64,000 bases of DNA. Source: Woeseiaceae bacterium. GTDB taxonomy: Bacteria > Pseudomonadota > Gammaproteobacteria > Steroidobacterales > Woeseiaceae. The stretch lies in NCBI GenBank assembly GCA_011772865.1, contig WVYQ01000020.1:141298-205297 (forward strand), read 5' to 3'. A program made the translations under genes and the position numbers. Below are positions 1 through 10,641 of this stretch, in pieces (positions within the stretch are counted from its first letter, which is position 1; each line of letters begins with the position of its first letter). The notes under the pieces are model-generated. The model saw nothing but the letters and a program-made list of their open reading frames with translations. It was not told where the DNA came from and searched no databases.

Positions 1-2
1 GC

Positions 3-710
3 GGCCAGCCCTACGACCCGTCGCAGGGAAAAGCGGCGCATCCCAATTCGCGCTTCACGGTAGCAGCGACGAACAACCCGAGTTATTCGGAGCTCGCCGA
101 TGCTCCGGAAGGCGTTCCGATATCGGCGATCGTATTCGGCGGGCGCCGCAAGCGTCTCGCGCCGCTCGTTTACGAAGCGAGGGACTGGAAGCACGGGGTG
201 CTCGTCGGCGCCAGCGCCGGTTCCGAGACGACAGCGGCCGCCATCGGCGAAGTCGGCGTCATTCGACGCGACCCGATGGCGATGAAGCCTTTCTGCGGCT
301 ACAACTTCGGCGATTACTGGCGCCATTGGCTGTCACTCGAGGAAAGGAGCGACAAGCTGCCGAAAATCTTCCACGTCAACTGGTTCCGGCAAGACGACGA
401 CGGCAACTTCCTGTGGCCCGGTTTCGGCGAAAACCTCAGAGTTCTCAAATGGATCATCGACCGCTGCGAAGACCGCGTCGGCGCGCGCGAGACGCCCATC
501 GGCTACCTGCCCGAGCCGGACGACATCGATACTGCGGAACTCGACATCAGCGCAGAGACGATGCGTGTATTATCGTCGGTCGATTTAGATCGCTGGCGGA
601 TCGAAAACGCTCATTTCGCGACATATCTCGACTCTTTCGGGGAACGCGTACCGCAGGAACTGCGTGACGAGCACGAACGTGTCGCCAGCGAACTGGACAA
701 AGCGTCCTAG
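3..710 (+). CDS. pckG: Phosphoenolpyruvate carboxykinase (GTP), C-terminal part; 5' end outside window
   Basis: Frame 3 is open from the window edge: [29 protein letters not shown]...[44 protein letters not shown]...[14 protein letters not shown], typical of GTP-PEPCK. Confidence 0.93.
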   Translation, partial: GQPYDPSQGKAAHPNSRFTVAATNNPSYSELADAPEGVPISAIVFGGRRKRLAPLVYEARDWKHGVLVGASAGSETTAAAIGEVGVIRRDPMAMKPFCGYNFGDYWRHWLSLEERSDKLPKIFHVNWFRQDDDGNFLWPGFGENLRVLKWIIDRCEDRVGARETPIGYLPEPDDIDTAELDISAETMRVLSSVDLDRWRIENAHFATYLDSFGERVPQELRDEHERVASELDKAS

Positions 711-1607
711 CTAATCCAGCGCCTTGTAGTGAATGGCCAGCGGCGCGCCGGGCTCTTCGGAACGCCCGAGCCCGATCGTTCCCTCGCCGCTGATCTCGGT
801 CGAGTCGCGCCGTATGAACGTCTCCTCGCCCTGGATGTTCTGCACGAACGTGCCGTTGGTGCTCTGATCCACGAGCACAAACTTGCCGCGCCGCATCTCG
901 ACCTTGGCGTGAATCCGTGAAATCAGGTTTCCTTTAATGACGAGATCGTTGTCCTCGGCTCTCCCCATGATGACGCTCTTGCGCTTGTCATTGATCTCTA
1001 TCGACGTGTCGCGAAACGACAGGACAAGCCGGGAGGCCTTGCGATCATGATCCTCCCAACCGATCGTGGGCAGCATGCTCGTCGCTTCTTCCGGATTCCA
1101 GAGCAACTCGTACAAAGCGACTTCGTCGAGTTTGCCGCGTACGGTAGCCACATCGATCTGTCGCGTCTGTCGCTTCAGTTCGGGACTCATCTTGGCCACG
1201 GTGTCGCCGGAAATGATGATTTGCCGAGCCTTCGCCTGGGAGGTCATGCGATTCGCGGTGTGCACGGCTGCGCCGAAAATGTCGTTCTGTTCCTGGACAA
1301 CGGGGCCGAAGTGACAGCCGATGCGGATCGACACGGCAATCCGATCGTCCTGCTTGTTGTCGGCCGAAATGCGCGACTGCATCATGACCGCCGCACCCAT
1401 GGCTTCCTCGACGGTAGCAAACGTCGACATGACCTCGTCGCCAATCGTCTTGATGACGGTCCCGTTGTACTGGTGAGTCGCGTCTTTCATGACGTCGAGA
1501 CATTGGGCAACCGTCTCGCTGGCCTTGGTGTCGCCGAACTTGTCGTATAGCTGGGTGCTGCCGACGACGTCGGCGAACACGATAGCGACTTCAAGGTCTC
1601 TTGCCAT
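711..1607 (-). CDS. Class III adenylate/guanylate cyclase with C-terminal FHA domain
   Basis: N-term VAIVFADVVGSTQLYDKFG...GDEVMSTFATVEEA (class III cyclase); C-term VIMGRAEDNDLVIKGNLISRIHAKVEMRRGKFVLVDQSTNGTFV (FHA). Confidence 0.9.
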   Translation of the reverse strand: MARDLEVAIVFADVVGSTQLYDKFGDTKASETVAQCLDVMKDATHQYNGTVIKTIGDEVMSTFATVEEAMGAAVMMQSRISADNKQDDRIAVSIRIGCHFGPVVQEQNDIFGAAVHTANRMTSQAKARQIIISGDTVAKMSPELKRQTRQIDVATVRGKLDEVALYELLWNPEEATSMLPTIGWEDHDRKASRLVLSFRDTSIEINDKRKSVIMGRAEDNDLVIKGNLISRIHAKVEMRRGKFVLVDQSTNGTFVQNIQGEETFIRRDSTEISGEGTIGLGRSEEPGAPLAIHYKALD

Positions 1608-1634
1608 TGCGAGCGTAACTACCTAATTAAGAAA

Positions 1635-2543
1635 CTATTTTTCAGCAACAATATACGCTATCCAGGCGAGATCCGCTTCGCCGGTTTGTGACGGCGTGAA
1701 TTCGCCGTTGCCCTCACCGTCTTCGTCCTCGCCTTCCCAGTACACGGTTACGTTGCGAAAACCCGCTTCATGCAACATGTCACGCAATTCCGGTGCCGTG
1801 TACAGGCGCCAGGCGTAGCTGAATGCGCGCTTGATCTTCGAGCCATCCGGAAACTTGAAGTGTATGTAGCACTGCATGTGGTTCGTGACCGGGTGAAATT
1901 TTGCCTGGTGCCAGATATACGTGAATCCGTCGTGCTTCGTTTTTTCTTTGGTTTCCTCGAACGACTCCGGCCCACCGAACATATCCATGAACAGGATACC
2001 GTCGTCCTTGAGTGCGTCGAAGCAACGCCGCATGTACGCGACCATTTGCGCGCGCTCTTCGAATATCCAGTAGCTGAAGTTGAAAGCTGCAAGGATGTCG
2101 ACCCGGGGGGTCTCGACGGTCTGCACGTCAGACTCGATAAGACTGACGCGCGCCTGATCTTCGGGCTTGAGCCGGCCGATGCGATTCTTGCGGCCCCACT
2201 CGAGCACGGCCGGGTCGATGTCGACACCAATCGACGAATACTCGGGTCCCTGCTTCGCCCACTCGCAGGCCAGGCTTGCCGTACCGCAGAAGTCCTCGCG
2301 AAAGCTGTGGGCGGTCCGTCCACTCAATTCCCTGAACGTCGTGCTCAGGAAGTTGACCTCGTTCTCGACGTTCTGTACCGACTCCTCGTACAGCTCGTGG
2401 ATATCGGCCTGCTCGGCCATCGTCGGCCCTTTCTGTTTCTTGGATGATTTGGCGCCCATGTGTAGCCCTTCGCTCCTGCGATGATTGGAGTGGGCAATTC
2501 TATGCTGCAACCGGCATAGCATCCAGCGCTTCGCGCAATACAT
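1635..2543 (-). CDS. Class I SAM-dependent methyltransferase (start probably further downstream, near MGAKSSKKQK or MAEQADIH)
   Basis: FCGTASLACEWAKQGPEYSSIGVDIDPAVLEWGRKN...DILAAFNFSYWIF; SAM-binding motifs. Confidence 0.8.
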   Translation of the reverse strand: MYCAKRWMLCRLQHRIAHSNHRRSEGLHMGAKSSKKQKGPTMAEQADIHELYEESVQNVENEVNFLSTTFRELSGRTAHSFREDFCGTASLACEWAKQGPEYSSIGVDIDPAVLEWGRKNRIGRLKPEDQARVSLIESDVQTVETPRVDILAAFNFSYWIFEERAQMVAYMRRCFDALKDDGILFMDMFGGPESFEETKEKTKHDGFTYIWHQAKFHPVTNHMQCYIHFKFPDGSKIKRAFSYAWRLYTAPELRDMLHEAGFRNVTVYWEGEDEDGEGNGEFTPSQTGEADLAWIAYIVAEK

Positions 2544-3480
2544 CGGTGCTGGCGTTTTCCCGGTATGCGTGTTCGCTCAGGTATCGCCGCCACGCCCGTG
2601 CACCCGGCAGACCCGCAAACAAGCCGGTCATGTGGCGCGTAATCCGCCCGAGCCGCTCGCCCTGCTGCAGCTCACCCTCGATATAGGGGATCATTTTCTC
2701 TATCACCTCAATGCGATCAGGGAGCGCACACTGTGGATGCATATGATGCTCGAGTTCGGCCAGGAAGTACGGGTGATGATAGGCCTGCCTGCCGATCATG
2801 GCACCGTCGACCTTCTCGATTGCGGCATCGACCTGCTGAATCTCGGTGATGCCGCCGTTCAACACGATCTCCAGGTCGGGGTGCGCCTCCTTGAGGCGAT
2901 AAACACGTTCGTAGTTCAGGGGCGGTATCGAACGATTCTCTTTGGGGCTGAGCCCCTCGAGAACGGCAATACGCGCATGCACGATGAACTTGCGACACCC
3001 GGCCTCAGCGACGATGCCGATAAAACGCCCCAGGAATTCATCGCTGTCCTTGTCGTCGATGCCAATGCGGGTTTTGACAGTCACCGGCACATCGACGGCC
3101 GCCATCATTTCCCGAACGCAAGCGGCAACGATGTCCGGGTGCGCCATCAGGCAGGCGCCGAACCGACCATTTTGTACGCGGTCCGACGGGCAGCCGACAT
3201 TGATATTCACCTCGTCATACCCGGCTTGTGCCGCTTTCGAGGCAGCTTCCGCCATCAGCACGGGATCGCTGCCGCCGAGCTGGATGGCCAGGGGGTGCTC
3301 GGACGAATCAAAGCGCAACAGGGAATCCGTATCACCGTAATGCAGTGCATTCGCCGTGATCATCTCCGTGTACAGGCTTGCGCTCGGGCTCAACAGCCGC
3401 ATGAAATAGCGGCAATGCCGATCCGTCCAGTCCATCATCGGGGCAACCGAAATCATAAGGGCAAGATACTGGCTGGTCAC
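2500..3480 (-). CDS. dusA: tRNA-dihydrouridine synthase A
   Basis: ISVAPMMDWTDRHCRYFMRLLSP...INVGCPSDRVQNGRFGACLMAHP...VTVKTRIGID; DusA signatures. Confidence 0.95.
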   Translation of the reverse strand: MTSQYLALMISVAPMMDWTDRHCRYFMRLLSPSASLYTEMITANALHYGDTDSLLRFDSSEHPLAIQLGGSDPVLMAEAASKAAQAGYDEVNINVGCPSDRVQNGRFGACLMAHPDIVAACVREMMAAVDVPVTVKTRIGIDDKDSDEFLGRFIGIVAEAGCRKFIVHARIAVLEGLSPKENRSIPPLNYERVYRLKEAHPDLEIVLNGGITEIQQVDAAIEKVDGAMIGRQAYHHPYFLAELEHHMHPQCALPDRIEVIEKMIPYIEGELQQGERLGRITRHMTGLFAGLPGARAWRRYLSEHAYRENASTDVLREALDAMPVAA

Positions 3481-3547
3481 GGATGTTTCCAGCAGGAGAT
3501 TCTCGTATCACAATAGGCGCCGTGAATCACGACAAGGAAAGCGACCC

Positions 3548-4846
3548 ATGTCCCGGACATTAACCGGCGCCCTCGTGGTGTCGTTGCTGATGCTCTGCAC
3601 GCTTGCCGACGGACACGATGGTGAAGTCGCTGTCGCTATCGATCCCGAGGTCGAACAACAGCTGGCGGCGCTGGCCGCTGATCCGGCCGTCCAGGCCGCA
3701 TTTGCCCATATTGAATCAATGACGGCGAGGTTGCGGGACGAACTCATCGAACTCAATGAAATTCCGGCGCCCCCGTTCCGGGAAGAACAGCGAGGATTGC
3801 GGTTCGCCGAGATGCTGCGCGAAGCCGGGCTGTCCGACGTAAGTGTCGACGGCGAGGGCAATGTTGTCGGCCGGCGGCCCGGACGTGGCGGCGGTCGCAT
3901 CGTCGCCTACGTCGCGCACCTCGATACGGTATTTCCACCCGAGACCGACGTGACCGTGCGCGTCGAGGGCGACACGCTCTACGCCCCCGGGATCGGCGAC
4001 AACACCCGGGGACTGGTTGTGCTGCTGGCCGTTCTGCGCGCAATGGAGCAAGCCGGTATCGAGACCGACGCAGATATCTTGTTCGTCGGAAACGTCGGCG
4101 AGGAAGGCCTGGGCGACCTGCGTGGCGTAAAACACCTGTTCCGCGACGGCGGGCCCCCGATCGACTCGATGATCGCCGTGGATGGCGGCGATACGACGCG
4201 ACTGGTCTACGGCGGCGTCGGTTCGCATCGTTATCGGATCACGTTCAATGGCCCCGGGGGTCACTCATGGTCCGCATTCGGCCGGGCCAGTCCCCATCAC
4301 GCACTTGGCCGCGCAATCGAGAAATTTGTCAGCAACGGACCGTCGGTCACGTCGACGGGTGACAAGACCAGCTTCAACATCGGCCGCATCGGCGGTGGCA
4401 CGTCCGTCAATTCGATCGCATTCGAGTCCTGGATGGAGGTCGACATGCGCTCCGAGACCCAGGACAAGCTGGATGCGATCGATGCCGTGCTGCAACAAGC
4501 CGTCCGGGACGCCCTGGCCGAGGAAAACGCGGCGCGCAAGGAAAACGCGGCACTCACGGTAAGCATCGAACGAATCGGCACACGCCCGGCAGCACGCGGA
4601 GCGATCGACTCGCCGCTGGTGCAACGAGCCGCGGCGGCGATGCGCCAGCTCGGTGTCGAGCCTGACCTGCAACTCAGCTCCACCGACGCCAATTACCCGC
4701 TGTCGATCGGCGTGCCCGCGATAACGATGAGCCGCGGCGGCGTCAGCCAGAATGCGCACGCACCCAACGAGTCATGGCAGGACATCGACAGCCATGTCGC
4801 CATACAGATCGGCCTGTTGACGCTGCTCGCCGAGGCGGGCCGCTAG
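3548..4846 (+). CDS. Secreted M20 family metallopeptidase
   Basis: Signal peptide; VAYVAHLDTVFPPETDVTVRVEGDTLYAPGIGDNTRGLVVLLAVLRA...GNVGEEGLGDLRGVKHLF; M20 motifs. Confidence 0.9.
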   Translation: MSRTLTGALVVSLLMLCTLADGHDGEVAVAIDPEVEQQLAALAADPAVQAAFAHIESMTARLRDELIELNEIPAPPFREEQRGLRFAEMLREAGLSDVSVDGEGNVVGRRPGRGGGRIVAYVAHLDTVFPPETDVTVRVEGDTLYAPGIGDNTRGLVVLLAVLRAMEQAGIETDADILFVGNVGEEGLGDLRGVKHLFRDGGPPIDSMIAVDGGDTTRLVYGGVGSHRYRITFNGPGGHSWSAFGRASPHHALGRAIEKFVSNGPSVTSTGDKTSFNIGRIGGGTSVNSIAFESWMEVDMRSETQDKLDAIDAVLQQAVRDALAEENAARKENAALTVSIERIGTRPAARGAIDSPLVQRAAAAMRQLGVEPDLQLSSTDANYPLSIGVPAITMSRGGVSQNAHAPNESWQDIDSHVAIQIGLLTLLAEAGR

Positions 4847-5028
4847 TAGATGCGTCCCCCGACGCTGATGCTCGTGCCGAAGCCACCGCCGCCGTAATAG
4901 CCGCCGCCGCTGTAGGAGCTGTAACCGACGCTGCCATAGACCCGCGGCTGCTCACAGGATGACAGCAGCCCGCTCAGCGCAAACAGCAGCATCGCGCCGA
5001 TGAGGCGTAGTTTTCTGGCAGTAATCAT
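4843..5028 (-). CDS. Small Gly/Tyr/Ser-rich lipoprotein (61 aa)
   Basis: MITARKLRLIGAMLLFALSGLLSSCEQPRVYGSVGYSSYSGGGYYGGGGFGTSISVGGRIY; lipobox LLSSC; AAGGAGATACC ribosome-binding site just upstream. Confidence 0.65.
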   Translation of the reverse strand: MITARKLRLIGAMLLFALSGLLSSCEQPRVYGSVGYSSYSGGGYYGGGGFGTSISVGGRIY

Positions 5029-5921
5029 TCGGTATCTCCTTGTTGGAGCGGCCAGGTTTGCAGGGCGATCCCGGCACCCGACGGTCCGGCAACAAATGCC
5101 ACGGTACCACCTATGGGCCGCGGCTGTGCCGGGACTATCACGCGACCACCGAGCGCCTCGACGCGAGAGGTGATCGCCTCGGGGTCTTCGACGCGCAGGT
5201 AATTGACCCATACCGGCAGTTGACCTTCGAACGGGTGCGGCAGGACCGCCACGCGGGCTTGCTCGCCGTCCGTCAACAGCCGGTAAACGACATCGGAGCC
5301 CTCGACGTCGCGGTCATCGACGGAGAGACCCGCCACGCCCCCGAAGAACTGCGACGCGGCGTCGACGTCATCGGTCCACAGCTCGTTCCAGAGCCAGCCA
5401 TTCATGACCGGCTCCTGTGCCTCCGGATCACCGCTCCGGGACTCGAGCAGCGCAATGATGGCTTTGTCCGGGCCCGCCACGACCGCCATCACACCGCGCG
5501 GCCCGACATCCGTCGGCGGAGTGAGAATTTCACCACCGTTTGCCGCAACGTTGCCCGCGGCGGCGTCAATATCGGCGACCGACATTACCGTGACCCACTG
5601 CGAGATATCGCTGTCCCGATTCAGCGCATTGGCATCGACCATACCGCCGATCAGGGCGCCGTTGTGTCGAATGAGCATGTAGGTGTCGTCGTTACCCACG
5701 CCGATACCGCCGGGCGGCGTTTCGAACTCCCATCCAAACAACTCGCCATAAAATGCCCGCGACTCTGCCGGGGTGTCCGTCAGCAAGTCGTGCCAGACGA
5801 TCCTGCCGGTGTCCTGCTCGCCGGTCGGCGTTTCGGAAATCGCCGGCAAACTGGGCGTCACCGTGGCACATCCTCCAGCCAGCATCAGTATCGATGCCAA
5901 CACCACTGTAATTCTGGTCAA
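5025..5921 (-). CDS. VOC/glyoxalase family lipoprotein with two VOC domains (probable TTG start)
   Basis: LTRITVVLASILMLAGGCATVTPS lipoprotein signal; GRIVWHDLLTDTPAESRAFYGELFGWEF and WNELWTDDVDAASQFFGGVAGLSV repeats. Confidence 0.8.
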   Translation of the reverse strand: MTRITVVLASILMLAGGCATVTPSLPAISETPTGEQDTGRIVWHDLLTDTPAESRAFYGELFGWEFETPPGGIGVGNDDTYMLIRHNGALIGGMVDANALNRDSDISQWVTVMSVADIDAAAGNVAANGGEILTPPTDVGPRGVMAVVAGPDKAIIALLESRSGDPEAQEPVMNGWLWNELWTDDVDAASQFFGGVAGLSVDDRDVEGSDVVYRLLTDGEQARVAVLPHPFEGQLPVWVNYLRVEDPEAITSRVEALGGRVIVPAQPRPIGGTVAFVAGPSGAGIALQTWPLQQGDTE

Positions 5922-6034
5922 TGTCGTCTCCTTGGTCGACCGGTCGCGAGGGGGGCACAGTCTACCGTATAAACTCCGCCCGATCGTCCTGTGGTAGTCT
6001 CGCATCCACAACGAACAAGAACGGGGGACGCGAC

Positions 6035-7756
6035 TTGAACTCGTCCGCAAACGCAACCCGGCCCTATCCCGAGCTAACATGGGTGGCGGTCATCGTCGGC
6101 TGGATCATCGGCGTCATCATTGCCGTATCGATCGGCTATGCCGCCCTGATCCTCGGCTTCTCAATCGAAGGCTCGGAGCTCGCTGCAATACTGGGCTTCG
6201 GCGTGCTGCGCGGACTGCTGCGCCGCAAGAGCATCATCGAGAACAATATCGTCCAGACGATCGCCTCGGGTGTGAACGGCGCTTCGTCGGGCATGATGTT
6301 CTCGGTGCCGGCAATCTTCCTGCTCGGTTTCGGCGATCGCTTCGATCCCGTGATCCTCACGTTCGGCTGTATTGCCGGTGCATTTCTCGGCATCGCATTC
6401 ATCATCCCGCTCCGCAAGCACATGATCGACTACGAGCGCCTGACCTACCCGGGTGGTGTGGCCGTCGCGACGATCCTGAAATCGCCGGGTGCGGGCGTGC
6501 GCAAGGCCATCATCCTGTTCGTCGCCGCCCTGGTCAGCGCCGGCATCCACTACGCGACGATTCATTTCGAGTTCGACAACTGGAACCTCGGTGCCCTGCT
6601 TGGCATGCCCGACTACATGAACGGCATCTGGTACCTGTCGCTGATGACAATTGGTGTTGCCTTTATCGCCGGCCGCGGAGGTATCGCGTTCATCATCGGT
6701 GGCTTCGTCGCCTATTGGTTCATTTCGCCGATGCTGTCCGCGACCGATGCCTTCCCGGTCGATGCGGCGGGCCAGGCAATCAGCGAGCCCAATGCGTTGC
6801 GGCTGATGCTGTACCGGCCTTTCGGCATCGGCATGCTGATCGGTGGCGCGATCATGGGCGTGATTCTGGCCGCGCCGCTCATCATTAGCGCAATCAAGTC
6901 GATGCAGAAGGCGGCCAGGGTCGCGGGCGGAAGCGGCAGCGAGGAGATGCCGATCAAGCTGCTCTACTTCGCCGTATTCGGCGCCGTTATCCTGCTCTGT
7001 GTCATGGCCGTTGGATCTGTCGACACGATGGGTCTCGGCGGCGGCATCGCGATGGCCCTGCTCGGCACGCTGTGGATCTGGATGGCCGGTATCATCCTGT
7101 CCGAGGCTATCGGCCGTACCAACTGGTCGCCGTTGTCCGGCATGACGCTCGTCGGCATAACGCTGCTGATCGTCGTGACGCAGGCCATCGGCCTCGACCG
7201 CGCCGATTCGATCGTTGCGGCCATCATGGTCGGCGCCGCGATGTGCGTCGCGATGTCGCAGGCGACCGACCTGATGCTCGACCTCAAGACCGGCTATCTC
7301 GTCGGCGCGACGCCGCGCATGCAGCAGATGGGCCAGTTCATCGGCGCCTGGCTCGGGCCGATCGTCGTCATCTTCGTCATTTTCGTGCTGCACGAAGCCT
7401 ATGGGCTGGGCAGCACCAAGCTGCCGGCGCCGCAGGCACAGGCGCTTGCCAGTACCGTTGACGGCATCCTGGGCGGCGATGTGCCCGCACAGAAATACGC
7501 GGCAGGCGCCATCCTCGGTGGCGTGCTTTCGGCATTGATGGGCGGTCTCGGCATCACCGTCGGCCTCGGGTTCTACCTGCCGTTCAACATCGTGCTGACC
7601 TACTCGCTCGGCACGCTCGGCCGCGAACTTGCGGACCGCTTCAAGGGCAAGGACTGGTCGGATGACGTCGGTATCCCGATTGCGGCGGGATTCATCGTCG
7701 GCGAAGCGCTGGTCGGCGTCGGCAACGCGATGGTCGCGGTTCTCGGCGGGGCCTAG
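6035..7756 (+). CDS. OPT family oligopeptide transporter (TTG start proposed; ORF opens at 5921)
   Basis: Multi-TM; ELTWVAVIVGWIIGVIIAVSIGYAALILGFSIEGSELAAILGFGVLRGLLRRKSIIENNIVQTIASG, typical of OPT; GGGGG upstream of TTG. Confidence 0.88.
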   Translation: MNSSANATRPYPELTWVAVIVGWIIGVIIAVSIGYAALILGFSIEGSELAAILGFGVLRGLLRRKSIIENNIVQTIASGVNGASSGMMFSVPAIFLLGFGDRFDPVILTFGCIAGAFLGIAFIIPLRKHMIDYERLTYPGGVAVATILKSPGAGVRKAIILFVAALVSAGIHYATIHFEFDNWNLGALLGMPDYMNGIWYLSLMTIGVAFIAGRGGIAFIIGGFVAYWFISPMLSATDAFPVDAAGQAISEPNALRLMLYRPFGIGMLIGGAIMGVILAAPLIISAIKSMQKAARVAGGSGSEEMPIKLLYFAVFGAVILLCVMAVGSVDTMGLGGGIAMALLGTLWIWMAGIILSEAIGRTNWSPLSGMTLVGITLLIVVTQAIGLDRADSIVAAIMVGAAMCVAMSQATDLMLDLKTGYLVGATPRMQQMGQFIGAWLGPIVVIFVIFVLHEAYGLGSTKLPAPQAQALASTVDGILGGDVPAQKYAAGAILGGVLSALMGGLGITVGLGFYLPFNIVLTYSLGTLGRELADRFKGKDWSDDVGIPIAAGFIVGEALVGVGNAMVAVLGGA

Positions 7757-7769
7757 GAGGAATTTCGAG

Positions 7770-8306
7770 ATGAAGAAGATTGCTTACCTGTTACTGGTCG
7801 CCGGTTTCCTCTATGGCGCCTACGTCGCCGCACTCGATGAAAAAATTGTCGACTGGAACTTGTTCGCGATTGCCGGACTGGCGGCCATTGCGGGCGTTGT
7901 CATAGCGAAACGGGCGGACTCGGCTGCGGCGCGGTCGGGCACGGTGCTCGAGATGAACCGCAACGAGCTCAATGAATCGATCGCCAATATTGTCCGCGAT
8001 CTCGGGGAAGTCACGGATGGTGATCCGCCCACGCGCGAACGATTGCGCGAGTGGATCGACTCGACGCTCAGACATGACCTGCGCCGATTTGCCGAAGCTC
8101 GTGAAAGCATGGTGCATCTCTACGGCATGCAAACTTATGCAGACATCATGAGTGAATTCGCTGCCGGCGAACGCTACGTCAATCGCGTGTGGTCGGCCGC
8201 TGCCGACGACTATGACGACGAGGCCAGGCGCTACCTGGACCGGGCCAATGAGCAATTCCGGCATGCTCAGTCACAGCTGAAGGAAGCCGCAAGCCAGTAC
8301 CTGTAG
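7770..8306 (+). CDS. Hypothetical membrane-anchored protein, downstream of OPT transporter
   Basis: AGGAGGAATTTCGAG-ATG; N-terminal TM helices MKKIAYLLLVAGFLYGAYVAAL then helical soluble part. Confidence 0.7.
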   Translation: MKKIAYLLLVAGFLYGAYVAALDEKIVDWNLFAIAGLAAIAGVVIAKRADSAAARSGTVLEMNRNELNESIANIVRDLGEVTDGDPPTRERLREWIDSTLRHDLRRFAEARESMVHLYGMQTYADIMSEFAAGERYVNRVWSAAADDYDDEARRYLDRANEQFRHAQSQLKEAASQYL

Positions 8307-8318
8307 ACCGGATCTGCG

Positions 8319-9527
8319 ATGGATTTCGACCACAACGCGAAGACCCTGGACCTGCTCGAGCGCCTGACCGCGTTCATGGACGAGCATGTGTACCCGAAAG
8401 AGCAGGACTTCTTCGACCAGGTTCGCGCGATGGGCGATGACTGGCAACCGGTCCCGATCATCGAGGAACTGAAACCCAAAGCGCGCAAGGCCGGCCTCTG
8501 GAACCTGTTCCTGCCCGAGTCGGAGTACGGTGCCGGTCTGACCAATCTCGAGTACGCGCCCCTGTGCGAGGTCATGGGCCGCGTGCACTGGGCCCCCGAG
8601 GTCTTCAACTGTTCGGCCCCCGATACGGGCAACATGGAGACGCTCGTGCGCTACGGCAGCGCAGAACAGAAGCGCGACTGGCTCGAGCCGCTGTTGGCCG
8701 GCGAGATCCGTTCGTGTTTTGCGATGACCGAGCCCGAGGTCGCCTCGTCCGACGCTCGCAACATCTGCGCGACGATCCTCCGCGATGGCGACGAGTACAT
8801 CATCAACGGACGCAAGTGGTGGTCGTCGGGCTCCGGCGACCCTCGCTGCAAGATTTTCATATTCATGGGCAAGACCGATCCTGACGGAGACGATGTCTAC
8901 CGGCAGCAGTCCATGATCCTCGTTCCGGCCGACACGCCGGGCATCACTGTTCATCGTTCGCTGCCCGTGTTCGGTTACAGCGATGCGCCGCATGGCCACG
9001 GCGAGATCACGTTCGACGATGTTCGCGTCCCCGTCAGCAATATCCTGCTCGGCGAAGGGCGTGGCTTCGAGATCGCCCAGGGCCGGCTCGGCCCGGGGCG
9101 CATCCATCACTGCATGCGTCTTATCGGGCTCGCCGAGGTCGCGCTCGAAAAGATGTGCCGGCGTGCGCTGGAGCGCAGCGCGTTCGGCAAGCCACTGGCC
9201 GACCAGGGCGTCAGCCGGGAACGTATCGCCGAGTCGCGCATCCTGATCGACCAGGCGCGCCTGCTCGTACTCAACGCTGCGGACAAGATGGACAAGGTCG
9301 GTAATCGCGAGGCGCGCAAGGAGATCGCCATGATCAAGGTCGCCGCACCGAACATGGCCTGCCAGGTCATCGACTGGGCGATCCAGATGCACGGTGGCGG
9401 TGGCGTATCCGACGACTTCGGCCTGGCCTACGCTTACGCCGGCGCGCGCACCCTGCGCCTGGCTGACGGCCCCGATGAGGTCCACCGCGACCAGATCGCG
9501 CGCCTCGAGATGAAACCCTATCGCTAG
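8319..9527 (+). CDS. Acyl-CoA dehydrogenase
   Basis: [17 protein letters not shown]...[25 protein letters not shown]...[40 protein letters not shown]. Confidence 0.93.
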   Translation: MDFDHNAKTLDLLERLTAFMDEHVYPKEQDFFDQVRAMGDDWQPVPIIEELKPKARKAGLWNLFLPESEYGAGLTNLEYAPLCEVMGRVHWAPEVFNCSAPDTGNMETLVRYGSAEQKRDWLEPLLAGEIRSCFAMTEPEVASSDARNICATILRDGDEYIINGRKWWSSGSGDPRCKIFIFMGKTDPDGDDVYRQQSMILVPADTPGITVHRSLPVFGYSDAPHGHGEITFDDVRVPVSNILLGEGRGFEIAQGRLGPGRIHHCMRLIGLAEVALEKMCRRALERSAFGKPLADQGVSRERIAESRILIDQARLLVLNAADKMDKVGNREARKEIAMIKVAAPNMACQVIDWAIQMHGGGGVSDDFGLAYAYAGARTLRLADGPDEVHRDQIARLEMKPYR

Positions 9528-9530
9528 GCA

Positions 9531-10589
9531 ATGGGCGCCGCCAGGGACAATCGCGAGCTGGGCCGGCCGTCGGAAGCGCTGCAGATCGACCAGTCCTCGC
9601 TCGACGCCTATCTTGGCGTGCAGATCCCCGGCTATGCGGGCGGCGGAGATATACAGCAGTTCCTGGGCGGTCAGTCCAACCCGACCTACCTGATCGAAGA
9701 CGAGTCCGGCAGCTACGTGTTGCGCAAGAAGCCGCCGGGCAAGCTGCTGCCGTCGGCGCATGCTGTCGACCGCGAATACCGGGTCATCTCCGCCCTCGCC
9801 GGCACCGGGGTCCCGGTTCCGAGGGCGCGCATCCTTTGCGAGGACGACAATGTCATTGGGCAGTCCTTCTACGTCATGGACTACGTCCCCGGACGCGTAT
9901 TCACCGGCCGCGAGATGCCGGACTGTGCGCCCCGCGAGGTCACGGAGATGTTCCGATCCATGGCAGGTGTCCTCGGCGCGTTGCACACGGTGGATTTCGA
10001 AGCCGTCGGCCTGAACGATTTCGGTCGGCCGGCAGCCTACGTCGAACGGCAGGTTGCCCGGTGGTCCGGCCAGTACGAAGCATCGAAAGTGGAAGACTGC
10101 GAAGCCATGGATCGGGTCATCGCTTGGCTGGCGGCCAACAATCCAACGGACGAGCGCGCATCCCTCGTGCACGGCGATTACCGGCCCGGCAATGTGATCT
10201 TCGACAATGACGGCCCGGACGTCGTCGCTGTTCTCGACTGGGAGCTATCGACGATAGGCCATCCACTCGCCGATGTCGGCTACTTCCTGATGCCCTATCG
10301 ACTCGACGCCAGGGCGGCACCATTTGGACTCGCGGGACTCGATCTCGACGCGATCGGTATCCCGCCCGAGCACGTCGTGCTGGAGTACTACAGCGAATCG
10401 GCCGGGCTTGACACATCACCCGATATCGACTTCTACATCGTGTTTGCAATGTTTCGTCTGGCCGCCATCCTCGCGGGCGTCCTGAAACGCGGACTCGACG
10501 GCAACGCATCGGACCCGCGCGCCATCGAGCAGGGACGCACCTACGCTCCACTCGCGGCCGTTGCACTAAGTATTGCCCGCAGTTGCTGA
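9531..10589 (+). CDS. Phosphotransferase (APH/choline kinase-like, ACAD10-type) family protein
   Basis: QFLGGQSNPTYLI...YVLRKKPPGKLL...LVHGDYRPGNVIFD...VLDWELSTIGHPLADVGYFLMPY. Confidence 0.9.
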   Translation: MGAARDNRELGRPSEALQIDQSSLDAYLGVQIPGYAGGGDIQQFLGGQSNPTYLIEDESGSYVLRKKPPGKLLPSAHAVDREYRVISALAGTGVPVPRARILCEDDNVIGQSFYVMDYVPGRVFTGREMPDCAPREVTEMFRSMAGVLGALHTVDFEAVGLNDFGRPAAYVERQVARWSGQYEASKVEDCEAMDRVIAWLAANNPTDERASLVHGDYRPGNVIFDNDGPDVVAVLDWELSTIGHPLADVGYFLMPYRLDARAAPFGLAGLDLDAIGIPPEHVVLEYYSESAGLDTSPDIDFYIVFAMFRLAAILAGVLKRGLDGNASDPRAIEQGRTYAPLAAVALSIARSC

Positions 10590-10641
10590 GCCCGCCAGCC
10601 GCTGGGGTACAATGCGCGCTCGTTTGCGAAGGCGACCCTGA

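Noticed and set aside
6161-7393. 410-aa minus-strand ORF rich in Asp/His/Arg
   Set aside because: Antisense to the OPT transporter; composition reflects complement of hydrophobic codons.
8271-10172. 633-aa minus-strand ORF
   Set aside because: Antisense to the clearly coding acyl-CoA dehydrogenase and phosphotransferase genes; composition typical of high-GC shadow ORFs.
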